From Eucommia ulmoides (Eukaryota > Streptophyta > Magnoliopsida > Garryales > Eucommiaceae): 64,000 nucleotides of DNA. A program made the position numbers and the translations under genes. The first letter of the stretch is position 1, and each line of letters starts with the position of its first letter. The stretch lies in contig CM028327.1 of assembly GCA_016647705.1 (NCBI GenBank), positions 44,657,114 to 44,721,113 of the forward strand. The letters are read 5' to 3'. Below the pieces are notes generated by a model. That model worked only from the letters and a program-made list of their open reading frames with translations. It was not told the origin of the DNA and made no database searches. This document shows positions 44,468-55,677 of this stretch, in pieces.

Positions 44468-44539
44468 ATGTAAAATTCTCGCATAATAAAATTTTTATAA
44501 ATATAAAATTTGGACGAAAATAAAAAATTGGTTATGTAC

Positions 44540-44840
44540 TAAAGTACGCAAAGGCCACCGTCCATGTGTGGTATGACCAATTTGAATATTTGACTCCAAA
44601 ATGCGTCATTCTTTACGTCAGTAGAAGATGTCTTTCAGGACGATTTCAGACAATTTCATAAAGTAAACAGTAAAAAGCATATAATAATTTAGCTTTTTAC
44701 TGTAAACTTTTTGAAAAAATGGTCCTGAGACATTATTGTGTCATTGTCATGTCTTTTTCAATTGCCTTTTACTGATTCCTTCAGTAATCTATCAGGGCAG
44801 CCTGTTTTCGAGTAAGCGTCTATAAATATTAAGATTGCCC
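44540..44840 (+). promoter_or_regulatory. Remnant pregenomic-RNA promoter of the caulimovirid
   Basis: Two CGTCA motifs at 44604-44608 and 44616-44620 are 12 bp apart start to start. This is the spacing of the as-1 element (paired TGACG) in the CaMV 35S promoter, here in reverse. A TATA box 'tctataaatatt' is at 44819-44830. It follows ORF VI, the expected place. The as-1-like pair is about 200 bp from TATA, farther than in CaMV, so activity is uncertain. Confidence 0.6.
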
Positions 44841-45160
44841 ATTATGCTAAGTATGAGTAGAAAAACGATATAGGTCTGAGAGCAGAGAGCATCCAAAGAA
44901 TACTCTGAGCTCAGATATCAATCATTCACCATTGATACTTAGAAGGGAAGTAGTTTAAGGTCGATCTTGTAAAACTCTACTCTTACTTTGTATAAAAGCT
45001 CTGTGTTTGTTTATCCCTTTAGGGGCTTCCCGAAAGGGAAAACCCCTCTTATTTTCCTAATGATATGTATGTTTAAAAGTTTCTAGTTACTTGAGTTATT
45101 ACTGTTTATTCATGCAATTGGTAGCTAGTTGAAAAATGAAATTTTTAAAATCTTAAGTTT

Positions 45161-45990
45161 CACTATAACAAAAAAATCAACCTCAACAAAAAAGCCTCTG
45201 AACACCGACCTTGTCTTTTGTGCTCATTTTTAGATGTTCTTTTACTTGCCTTTATATATATATATATAAATCATTTTTCGATGTTATTTTTTCAGTTGTT
45301 GTCTTTTTTGGATGCTTTTTGTTAGCTGCAAGTTTTTCTGTGTTGGTTTTTTAGCTTTAGTTTTAAAATTCTATTCCATACTTGCAATTTGAAATTCTCA
45401 TTGTTGATTTTCTAAATTGCAACTAATTGCACACAATCATTTAAGAAGAAAATGAAATTGATGATATGGGTATTGTGCTATAACCATGTTAGAAATTTAT
45501 TTACGATAGAAATTTAAGTTTACAATTTTTGTATTGAAAAACAATATTATTTGTATTTTTTATGGTGATGTGAAATTCTTGTGTTATTAATAGTTTAGTT
45601 ATTTTGGAAATTTATGTATGTTCATTCTTGACAATATCTTTTATAGATGGTAGGGTATTATTTTTATTTTTATTTTAAAAAGGAAAACAATCACAATTTT
45701 TAAATGTGATAGAAAATATAATAAACATCTCAGTTTGATACAAAATTGAGATAAATAATATCCAAATAATCAAAGCCTTTACTTTGATCACATATAATAC
45801 TATTCTTTTAATCACATTTCAAAATTGTGATATTAGATGGACTAATCATCTCGATTTTTAATTGTGATAAAAAATCTCCCATCTCCGTTTTTAACTGTGA
45901 TAAAAAAAAAATGTACTTTTAATCATACATCCATCTATCATGGTTATGTTTGAGACCAAAAACTGTGATAATTTTTCTTTTCTTGTAGTG
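45161..45990. mobile_element. Small CACTA-like element
   Basis: Starts CACTATAACAAAAAAATC; the right end on the minus strand reads CACTACAAGAAAAGAAAAAT. Inside, subterminal 'atcacaattttt' and 'aaattgtgat' words repeat in both directions. About 830 bp, no transposase. The 3-bp target duplication expected for CACTA is not preserved (ttt against cca). It ends the recognisable viral remnant. Confidence 0.62.
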
Positions 45991-45994
45991 CCAA

Positions 45995-48728
45995 CACTAC
46001 AATAAAATTGACCTATCGGGACACAAAAAATGTCTCAATAGAGTTCCTATTGCGACACTTGAACTTTTTAAGACACTTGGACTAGTGCTGGGTGCCCCAT
46101 AGGCAGCCGCCCCAATAGATTATAAGGACACTATATATTATCCTTTTTATTTGAACTTGTTAAGGAAATAATAAGTATCTTATAAGATAGTTATTATGAC
46201 ATCATATATTGTCTCTATAACATTTTATATTTTTTAAATTATATATTAGGGCACCACATAGTGTCCCAATAAATTTACTATTTATTTTATGAGACAATTT
46301 TTATTATCTCAAAAGGTATCCAAATTGTTTCTCTTTTTCAATTTAAAATAAAAAAAAAAAAATCTAAATCCAAATAATAAACACTACAAATTCATCACAA
46401 TACAAAATACATAAATAACTCAAACTATCCAAATACACAAGCTAAATAATAACCAAAAAAAAAAACATTAACCAATAAATACAACCAAAACAAGAGTCAT
46501 AAACTAAAAATTTGTAACCAAAACAACCACAATACAAGATTCATAAACTAAAAATTTCTTGCAACTAAAACAAAATTCATAAAATAAAAACTTCTTCCAA
46601 GCAAAACAACCAACCAAATTCTATTTTTAAAGTTTAATGCTTTATCTACAAAAAACAACATACCATAATCTAACAGTCCATGGGGCGTATGAAAGTGAAA
46701 CAACAATCCATTCTTTAACAGTCCTTTGATCCAAAGAGCGAATTCTAGCAACCCAAACATGATCATTGACAAGAGCTGAAGGCGGATCATTATGCACTGA
46801 AAATAATAGGGAATCCAAGGAAGAAGAATTCCACATTATCTGCACACATGCAACTGAGTTGTTCAGTCCTTAGCATGTAAAGGCACATAGAAAATAAAAA
46901 GAAGGAAGAGAGAGTAGAAAAAAAAAAGGAAGAAGCAAACTTAGAAGATCAAAACATGTGTAAGTTCAAGAAGAAAAATTAGAAGACTGAAACATGAGTA
47001 AGATTCATACAGACGCAAATATTCAGGTTTATCAGCTAGGAAAGTTTCAGTTAAATACAATGAATCCATCAAGACCAGTTAAGTTTGTAAAGCAACAAAT
47101 TGTGATGGGAAAAAAAGGTCCAATGATCATGTTATCAAATAAAACTAGAAGAATCTACCTTCCACTTTTAGACTCTGCTGCAACCAACCCTACATCTGAG
47201 CACAAAGAGAGCAAACGGTGACGATAGTTTGACCGCATTCATGTAATATAACTTATTTTCTCACCAAATACAATAATTCCTCATATAATTCACATTCTAA
47301 GAACTTGAACATAGCTCAGCACACTCTGTCGTGGCTTCTGGTGCCTGAGTTTTACTCTCAGCAGATCCAACACTAGAGAGTTTACTCAAGTAGCGTTGTG
47401 TCATCAAAACGACACCTTCATGGTAGGACTTTTCAAATCCTAAACTCGCTATGCGAGAAACAACATCAAGAAGCTGCAGTAGCTCAAGACGTACAGGATG
47501 AGAAAACATATAATATATGTAATTTGAGAGAAATAACTTAATTATGAATATATAGTCAACTTATGAAGCAATGATAGAAATCATATAAATGTAAACCTAG
47601 ATTAAGAAAATAGCCATACTCGTAGTCTCAATAAGCCAGGAGTTGAAGCATCTCCCTCCTCTAAACTTTCAATAAATAGGGGCAATATCATGTCCACCAC
47701 TTCGGGCTTGTTGATAGACACGTTCAATTTAGCTAGCAAGCGTATAACATTAAGCTGCACAACAGGAACTGCCTGCTTCTCTATGTCGTCCTGAAGTAGA
47801 CAAATGGGTTTATTAAAGTGAAAGCTAATAATGTGTATAAGAAAGACAAATTAAAGGAAAGGAAAAAAAAAAACATATACATCAAAGTCAACTTATACTT
47901 GTAAACCTTTTAACTAGGAGGTTGAATACCAAGAGTAAACTTTAAATTAAACTAAAGACAACAATTTCAGAAAAAAAATTCTAGAAAGAGAACCATGTTG
48001 AAATTAATAGAAACTTTATAACATAGATGTAACTAAGAAATTGTTAGACAAGCTTAAAGACCAATATGTCATTTTCAAAACGCATACAACTCAGTGCAAG
48101 CATTTAGCGAGTCTTTATCATACATGGGATTTAAAACAACAATGAAACTGTAGACATCTATAAACTTCAACTAGGAGAATCTGATTTGAAGAAACGAATT
48201 AGAAAAATTCACACAACAAATCCGATTTCGAAGACGAAGCAATGATTTAGAGATCACAAACCAAAATTTGGAGAACAAATCTGATTTTGCGATGCAAGGT
48301 TTCGATCGATTGCTGCTCCAAGGGTTTCAGTGGAAGGGACGGCATTGTGACGCGGAGGTAGCGAAGGCATGACAACAACAGATTGCAAGAGAAAATCTAG
48401 AAAGATAGAGAGAAAGAGGAGGGAGGGAAAATCTAATATAGTTTATGTTTTTAGGGTACTATTTTATGTCACTTTACGTTATATATAGATATTAATTTAT
48501 TTAATTACAAATTAAATTATATTGAGACACTACTCTGTGTCCTTTAAATATTTGATTATAGAGGCACAATACATATAATGTCCCGATAAGTACTTTTATA
48601 AGGCACAAGACATATAGTGCCCTAACAAGTTGACTTTTATGTAACACTTTCAATTTTGTGCACAGAAAAAAATATTTATAGGACACAATACATATAGTGT
48701 TTCAACAAAGGTGTCCTTTTAGGCCTTT
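45995..48728. mobile_element. CACTA-like element carrying host gene exons
   Basis: Left terminus CACTACAATAAAATTGACC, followed by subterminal 'gggacac', 'tgtctcaatag' and 'gcgacac' words. The same words, inverted, fill 48525-48720 ('gacactactctgtgtcc', 'ggacacaatacatatagtg'). The right terminus itself was not found, so 48728 is approximate. Between the ends, minus-strand exons of a PI4-kinase alpha gene lie at 46677-47790, and an ATG-led exon-like piece is near 48285-48345. A sibling with the same left part is at 55678. Confidence 0.7.
46677..47790 (-). pseudogene. PI4KA1: Captured exons of phosphatidylinositol 4-kinase alpha
   Basis: Three exon-like blocks in transcript order. 47620-47790 is a clean 57-codon exon with AG before and GT after it; it reads ...QLNVIRLLAKLNVSI... 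and ends LEEGDASTPGLLRLR. 47325-47473 follows directly in the parent protein (VVSRIASLGFEKSYHEG). 46677-46840 starts with IMWNSSSLDSLLFSVHNDP, which in the parent lies several hundred residues later, so intervening exons are missing. The wording matches the N-terminal regulatory part of plant PI4K-alpha1 as I remember it. The catalytic kinase domain is absent. An exon-like start (MPSLPLKPLEQQ, 48345 leftward) may come from another gene. It is probably not functional. Confidence 0.78.
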
Positions 48729-48736
48729 TCCGCGTC

Positions 48737-48833
48737 AATCACACTCAACAAATTATTCCCCCCAAAAGAAGATGTGTGAATATTGGATTGCCAAAAATCA
48801 CACTCAGCCTATTATTCCCCCCAAAAGAAGATG
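48737..48833. repeat. 38-bp direct repeat in the cupin promoter
   Basis: 48737-48774 and 48796-48833 are alike ('aatcacactca', 'attattccccccaaaagaag'), differing at about three positions, 59 bp apart. The pair starts about 10 bp from the end of the CACTA-like element and stops about 50 bp before the TATA box. Confidence 0.9.
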
Positions 48834-48883
48834 CCACTACATATAAAGAAGCAAAGAACATGAACTCATCGTCTCTTTGCCTC

Positions 48884-48891
48884 TATAAATA
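48884..48891 (+). promoter_or_regulatory. TATA box of the cupin gene
   Basis: 'tataaata' lies about 100 bp upstream of the ATG at 48987. That places transcription start near 48915-48920 and gives a leader of about 70 nt. Confidence 0.75.
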
Positions 48892-48986
48892 CAGACCTCT
48901 CCTTGAGACCCTTCTCCATCATCGTTGTTTGTGATCTTTTCATATTGCCTTGCGTAGGAAGTTAATTAATTACACAAAGAGAGAAA

Positions 48987-50419
48987 ATGGAGATCGATTT
49001 GTCACCCAGGTTGGCTAAGAAGGTTTACGGTGGCGATGGTGGCGCGTACTACACGTGGTGCCCGGAGAAGCTTCCCATGCTAAGGGAAGGCAACATCGGA
49101 GCCGCCAAGCTTGCCCTCAATAAGCATGGCTTCGCTTTGCCCCGATATTCTGATTCTGCCAAGGTCGCCTATGTTCTTCAAGGTATCCGTATGATACACC
49201 TCATGCACACCCACTGATCACACCCATGTGTGTGTTTTATACGGAATTCTGTATGATTGGTAATTGATTTACCATCTGTTTGCGTTGATATGTATCTGAT
49301 TTAGAAATTAGAGGTTTGTTATCTGGTTTGAGAGAGTTGTTTATTGGAAGAAGTGCCTGAGAGAATTTGATTTCGGTGTTAATCGTAGTCAATATTTGTC
49401 ATTTTTTTTTTATTTGCTTACAGTTTGTTATTTTGATTCTTTTAGGCAGTGGAGTTGCTGGAATAGTCCTGCCGGAGAAAGAAGAGAAGGTCATAGCAAT
49501 CAAGAAGGGCGACGCCATTGCTCTCCCCTTCGGCGTCATAACCTGGTGGTTCAACAAGAAGAACCCCAAACTCGTGGTCCTCTTCTTGGGCGATACCTCC
49601 AAAGCCCACAAATCCGGTTCCTTCACCGACTTCTTCCTAACTGGCTCAAATGGAATCTTCACGGGATTCTCGCCGGAATTCGTGTCCAGGGCATGGGACT
49701 TGGAACAAGATGTGGTTGAGACCCTCGTCAGCAACCAAACCTCTGACGGCATCGTGAAGCTGGAACCCGGGTTTTTGATGCCCGAGCCCTCCGATAAGTA
49801 CCGAATTGGAATGGCGTTGAACTGCGAGGAAGCTCCGCTGGACCTGGATATTAAGAACGGCGGTAGGGTCGTTGTTCTGAACACCAAGAACTTACCGTTG
49901 GTTGGAGAGGTAGGGTTGGGAGCCGATCTGGTGAGGCTCGATGGGAGTGCCATGTGTTCGCCGGGATTCTCTTGCGATTCGGCGCTTCAGGTGACCTACA
50001 TCATAAGGGGTAGCGGCAGAGTTCAGGTGGTGGGGGTCGACGGGAAAAGGGTGATGGAAACCACCATTAAAGCCGGAAGATTGTTCGTCGTGCCGAGGTT
50101 CTTCGTGGTTTCCAAGATTGGCAATCCTGAAGGCATGGAATGGTTCTCCATCATCACCACCCCCAAGTGAGTATATCTGTCCTTTTTAAATACAAATTTT
50201 TCGTCATTAATTTGATGCCAAATCAAAGGTAAATCTGTTTGGATATTAACGAAATATATGTGTTTGGCAGTCCAATATTCACACATCTGGCTGGGCGGAC
50301 ATCAGCATGGAAGGCATTGTCACCTCAAGTGCTTCAAGCATCCTTCAAAGTGGGTGCTGATGTAGAACAGAAATTCAGATCCAAGAGGACTTCTGATGCC
50401 ATCTTCTTCCCACCATCCA

Positions 50420-50459
<40 letters not shown>

Positions 50460-50574
50460 GGAGGAGGAGGAGGAGGAGGAGGAGGAGGAAGAAGAAGAGG
50501 ATGAGTATGGGAGGGATGCCAAGTCGATAGCGGCGGAAATACGAGAATTGTGGAAATATGAGAATTATGATTAA
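48987..50574 (+). CDS. 11S-globulin-like bicupin (three exons) with acidic tail
   Basis: Exons 48987-49182, 49446-50166 and 50271-50574 join in frame (GT-AG introns) to 406 aa. It is a two-cupin protein of the plant group typified, from memory, by Arabidopsis At1g07750 and At2g28680, often named glutelin type-D 1-like. Unlike true storage globulins it has no signal peptide (MEIDLSPRLAKKVYGG) and no recognisable vacuolar cleavage site, so it is probably cytosolic. Signatures: LPRYSDSAKVAYVLQG and IALPFGVITWWFN (cupin 1), CSPGFSCDSALQVTYI and VVPRFFVVSK (cupin 2), and KRTSDAIFFPPSN. In homologues I recall, the protein stops there (about 356 aa). Here it continues with 12 Asp (357-368, all GAT), 14 Glu (369-382) and 24 more residues. 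The function of the group is unclear; no metal set is claimed. AATAAA lies at 50604. Confidence 0.93.
50422..50499 (+). repeat. Coding microsatellite (GAT)12(GAG/GAA)14
   Basis: Twelve GAT codons are followed by ten GAG... type codons and then GAA/GAG, all in frame within the last cupin exon. Uniform codons show that slippage, not selection on amino acids alone, built it. Length changes would be in frame. Confidence 0.97.
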
Positions 50575-50609
50575 GTCATGCTATTTTTTATGTTTTATTT
50601 AGAAATAAA

Positions 50610-52079
50610 GTAGTTGTCGCCTCTAATTTATATTTTTTAAAATTAATGAAGGAGAAATTATTGTCTTTGACTAGATTTCAAAGAAGATTATTATTTGTTA
50701 GATAAACAAAAAAAAAATATTTAATAGCATCCCTAAATAAGTTGGTCTCATATGGAAAATAAAATTTCAATTAAATTACTATTTATGATTCATAATTTTT
50801 GTCATCTTATGATTTTATCTATATTTATTTTTCATATATATTCTTTTAATATATTTTTTATATCTTTTAATTATATATAATATTTTAAAATATTAAAAAT
50901 TTAGGTATCATGGGGTGTACGGATTTACGCCTCGCCCCGAACAGGTCAAAACGCCCTACCCAACGCTCTCGCCTTTGGCCTTTTACAACAGTGAGTAAGA
51001 GTAAGCATGGTAACAACAATAACTTATCGATTTCGAGTCTCAAGTTTTCCAGGCCGTAGTTCCTACTGGTTCATAACTCTTTTTAAGTTGATTTCAACAA
51101 GGTTACTTTCCACACATTTTCAATCAAGTTTACCCAATTTTATAACAAATCCTTACTTTTTTTTTCTGTCTTCATTTCAACAATATTGATTTCAACGTAA
51201 GATAAGATCCTATGTTACACATATTCATTCTATATCATACAACGTTGTGTTAAAATTAACACATTCATAAAATTGTTAATAAATTGATATTTTTGAAAAA
51301 TTATAAGATCTCATGTCACAGAAATTCATTCCCCATCGTACAACATCACGTTAAAATTAAAACACCATAATAATCCTAAATTGGATTTTTTATGATATTT
51401 AATGTAGTAACTTATTTCATTAAATATAGAAAGTCAAATAACAGTGATTATTAGCTCTAAATTTTAAGAAATTGAGAAGAAAAAAAAAAAAGATATTTAT
51501 TCCATGCAACGCACACTTAAACCATATCATACACCACTGTATTGAAATTGATCTGCACAATATAATATACAAATTATATATATATATATTGATTTTCAAT
51601 GCAAGACACAAATTTGTTGTCAAAAATTTAAAATTCATAGCTAAAATGTTAAAAAAATTAATGTAATAACATATTTCCATAAACATAAAAGTCAAATAAC
51701 AGTCATTAATAATTTTGATTTTTAAGGAATCTAAAACTGGAGAAAAATAATGTTTTATCATATGGTATACACATTTAAACCATACACTACACAACTAAGT
51801 TGAAATTAATGCCCCTACAACTTTCAGATATGCATGAAAAAAAAAATACAAAAATTGGATATGCTTTTGTTTGTTTTTCAATGCAAAACCTAAATAGGTA
51901 GTCAAAACTATCAAATAGGGCTTTTGACAATATTTAATGTATTAACCTATTTTCTTAAATATAAGAAGTGAAATAGCATCATAATCATTTTTTTAATCAT
52001 AAAAATGGATAAAAATTGCTTTAATTAAGAAAAAAATGTTAGCAAACGGGCACAATGATTTTATATATAATAACATTTC
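50610..52079. other. Gene-free stretch with degenerate tandem units
   Basis: About 51190-51990 consists of roughly 240-280 bp units that share 'gtagtaac(t)tatttc'-like, 'agaaagtcaaataacagt' and 'catacaccac' words (near 51400, 51650 and 51920). AT-rich, non-coding. A transposon tandem is possible. Nothing is recognised at 50610-51190. Confidence 0.55.
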
Positions 52080-53089
52080 ATTTGATACGTTAAAATGGAA
52101 TGGAATGACAATAGAATTGGAATTACTATAGTAATAGAATGTAATGGTCATTACCATTTCTATACTTGGTGACAAAAGAGATTAGATGTGATAGCGGAAT
52201 GACCATTCTCATTCTAATGTTTGACTTAGTGTTAGAAATAAATCAGGAATGAAATACATTTGTACAATAAAATCTTCACTTAAAAAAATATATTTTTTTA
52301 CATATATTTTTTTAAATAAAGAATATGCGAACATAAATCAAATAAAGTTCCAAATAGTATATAAGAGAGAAAGAAGAAGAAGAGGGAGGCGGTGGACAGG
52401 GGGTGGGGGCTGGCAGGAGAGTTAGCGGCGAAGGTCAAGATAGTGGTACCGGTGGGGGTTGGGGGTTAGTTAAAAGATGAGAGAGAGAGGGGGGGGGGGA
52501 GAGAGAGAATCCAGCACTGGCTACTGGAATTGGATTATCGTCTGAGAAGATAGTATAGGGAGGAAGAAGGAGGGGGGAGTGTAAAAAAAAAATGAAGAGA
52601 TATATTTGTTAGAAATTCAAAGGGTAAAATAGTAATTTAATTAAAAATTTCAAATGGTAAAACAGTAATTTAATTATATGTCATTCACATTTCCATATTT
52701 GATTTGTGTTTGGTCACATTTTTTGGCCGATGAAGGATTAAAATTTAATCACATGTAAAAGGAATTAACTAATACCAAGTTTATCTTAGGATTAATTAAT
52801 CTCATGTTTTGTGGGATTAGAAGATCCTTAGTAATAAGAAAGTAATTTAATCTCGTGTACCAAACATAAGAATAGAATGATCATTTCAATACCATGCACC
52901 AAACATTAGGTTGTGTTTGACACGTTAAAATGGAATAGAATGACAATAAAATTGAAATTAATATGGTAATGTAATTGAATTGTCATTATTATTTCTACGT
53001 TTAGTGACAAAAGACATTATATTTGGTATTGGAATAATAATTCACATTTCAATGTTCGGATGCATATACACAATAAAGTATTCACTTAA

Positions 53090-53122
<33 letters not shown>

Positions 53123-54795
53123 CTAGCGTGTACCCCGTGCCTAAAGGCACGGATTTTAAATTTATTATTATTAAATATATAATTAATTTAATATAAAGAT
53201 AATGTTATTTATTAAATACAAAAAATAACTAAGTTTATTAACAAAGTCCTCTTAATTTTTCCAACTCTCCCAAATCTCATTGTCTCAAAACAGTAACTAA
53301 AACAAAATTATACAATACAAATTTAAATATAAAAAACAATCACTGAGCCGTAAGTGCGCACAACAAAAAATAAAAAAATTAACAACAATATCATAATCAA
53401 CTTCTGATTAAAACCATTTCAATATTAGAATCAACTTGTGACTAAAATCACTAAAATCTATTTGCAAATTTCAACTATTTGCAAATAAAACGTCATTCCA
53501 GTCAACAATTTACGCATTAACTTTCTCCCAATTAAGCATTACCACAAAGCACAATACTTAAATGATAATGGTGGTAACAAAGCAGTATGAATCCATCCTA
53601 CAAATTGAGCATCCATTAAAATCAAACAAATAATATACATTACAACACATATTGATACACCAATAATGCAAATTTGGAGAGAGAGAGAAAGAGAGAGAGT
53701 ACTTGGAGTTGGTGACATCGGTGACGAGGGCAAGAGATGAGCCTTGACCATATTTCGCCACCATCCCGTGGGCCCTCGCCACCTTCACCCCGAGATTGAT
53801 ATTGTTCATCATCTGTACAAAAGGGGAAAAAGTTTAGTACTGATAATTTGGAGGCAAAATGGAATAATTCGGTTACGTTTCAGATTTTTACATGCGTTCA
53901 TTTTTAATTGCAATTTGAAAACTCCAATTCGCATTAAAACAAATGCTACCTAAGTGGTTTTTGGAGGAACAAAAATAGAAATTGAAGAGCAAAAACACTA
54001 AACAAATACCACCGTAGTGTTTCTGTCCCAAATTTTAGTTTGTATTCCCAGTTTTCTAGGAACATAAACAAAAGTATTGTAACAAAAAGAGAAAAAAAAA
54101 AATTATTTGGGGATTCGAAACTTAAGGTTGAGGTTAGTTAAACATACCTAAAAAATGGTATGTTAATTAAGAAACGACATTGCTTCAACTCCAGGGGTCA
54201 CCGTCCAAGCATCAATTGGAGATTCTAAAATTGGATAAGAAATAAATAAAAAAAAAAAATCTAAGTAATAAGCAATCGAAGAAACAGTTGAAATCGAAGT
54301 ATGGTGCCGACAGCCGAGAAAGACAACGATGCAAATTTTAATTAGAAACATTTAATTAAATAATTAAGGAATATTATTTAATTAAGGAATAAATTAAATA
54401 TGATATAAATTAATAGGTTGTTTTGTTTTTTTCTCAATATTTAAAGAATTAAGAAATATATAAAAAATGTATGTTTCTTTTTTTATAACTCAATAAACCA
54501 TTCCTTTTTTATATTAATTAATCAATTCTCACTAATTAATCTGTTTTTATATTCTCACTAATTGCTATGTCTAATTAAAGAATTGTGTAATTATTCAATT
54601 ATGTAATTAAATTAATTAAGAAAAATTGAATCAACCATTTACCAAAATTGATTTTTTTTTATGTTTGTCCTAGTCAGCATTTGTTTGTTCTCGTCAGCAT
54701 TTTGTTTGTCCTAATCATATTTTATTTATCCTAGTCATAAGTTTGTCCTAATCAGTCAAAAAGCCGTCATGTTTTATTTTATATATATATATATG
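53123..54795 (-). mobile_element. Minus-strand Helitron carrying an exon-like fragment
   Basis: On the minus strand the 3' end reads 'ccgtgcctttaggcacgggg' then 'tacacgCTAG' at 53123. This is a strong hairpin 6-7 bp before CTAG, next to A on the plus strand, as in Helitrons. The 5' region (54660-54790) is the complement of the 'gacaaac...' and 'catgacgg' head seen in the segmental copies. The exact 5'-TC end is not fixed because it runs into an (AT)n tract. No helicase is encoded. Confidence 0.72.
53703..53812 (-). pseudogene. Captured exon-like fragment, gene unknown
   Basis: A 110-nt block bounded by AG and GT is open over 36 codons (NINLGVKVARAHGMVAKYG, then SSLALVTDVTNS). It is clearly richer in GC than the rest of the Helitron. 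The look of a conserved coding exon is strong, but I do not recognise the parent gene. A single exon cannot be functional here. Confidence 0.5.
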
Positions 54796-55250
54796 AGTGA
54801 GAGAGAGAAAAGAAAGAAGAAGACATAGGCGGAAGATAGGGTTAGGAGCCGAGATGGGATGGGTGGTGGTGTCACTAGCAGGGGTTCAGGGTTTAGTTAG
54901 AGAGAGAAAAAAAATAGAGAGAGAGAGAGAGAATTTGGTACTGACAATGGGCAGGAAGAAAGTGAAAAAAAAAAAACAATATATATGTGTTAGAAATTCA
55001 TAAAGTAGTGTATTAATTTAATTAAATTTAAATTTAATGTTTATTTCTATGTTTAGTTAGTATTTGGTCTAATATTTTGGCTGATGAAAGAATAAAATCT
55101 AATGCTCATGTGATTGGGATTAACTAATATTAAATTTATTTTTGAATCAGTTAATCTCATATTTTGTGAGTTTGAAAATAAAATTTAATTCGATATATCA
55201 AACATAGAAATAAAATGATCATATCATTCCAATTCTTTGTCGAGTTCCAA

Positions 55251-55677
55251 GAACTAATACTATTAAAAAATTAGGGGCGCTTACCAAGCAATCCCAATTA
55301 AGTATCTAATCTACCGATTAAACACGCAAATTTTTCGGTGAACTAAGTAGTCTTTATGACATTTTTGTGACTAAAATACCCTTATTTACTGTGCCTCTAA
55401 TTAACATCTTGTAATCAACTTCCCTTAATGCAAAATTGTATTAGGTAACGTGCGATCACATAACATGTTACAAAGATTACTTGTTTTAATCTCAATCCGA
55501 ATATGCAACAACAAAATTTTTACACATCAATTATGTGCGAACAATTTTCTTTAATATGAGATACCAATAACATTTTTTTGGAGTTGTTTATCATAATGAG
55601 TATGAATGTTATATATAACGTTATGAATGTTACATACAACGTTTATTATTTAAACCATGTTACATGTAACATGTACT
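55251..55677. other. Gene-free AT-rich stretch
   Basis: No frame or element was recognised. Repeated 'atgttacatg/ataacgt' words occur at 55600-55675, just before the CACTA-like terminus. Confidence 0.5.

Larger units (their letters stand above)
52080..55250. repeat. Duplicated non-coding block, second copy split by a Helitron
   Basis: 52080-52910 is repeated by 52913-53122 plus 54796-55250: 'acgttaaaatggaat(g/a)gaatgacaata', a GA-rich run, 'gttagaaattca', 'tttggccgatgaagga' against 'ttggctgatgaaaga', and 'ttaatctcat(g/a)ttttgtg'. The break between the halves of the second copy is a minus-strand Helitron. No gene lies in it. Confidence 0.7.

Noticed and set aside
48285..48345. ATG-led exon-like piece as a true gene start for the PI4-kinase fragments
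   Set aside because: The peptide does not match the part of the kinase I recall before the captured exons; kept only as a possible second captured fragment.
49399..49953. 184-codon frame antisense to the cupin gene
   Set aside because: Shadow of a well-supported coding exon; no domain of its own.
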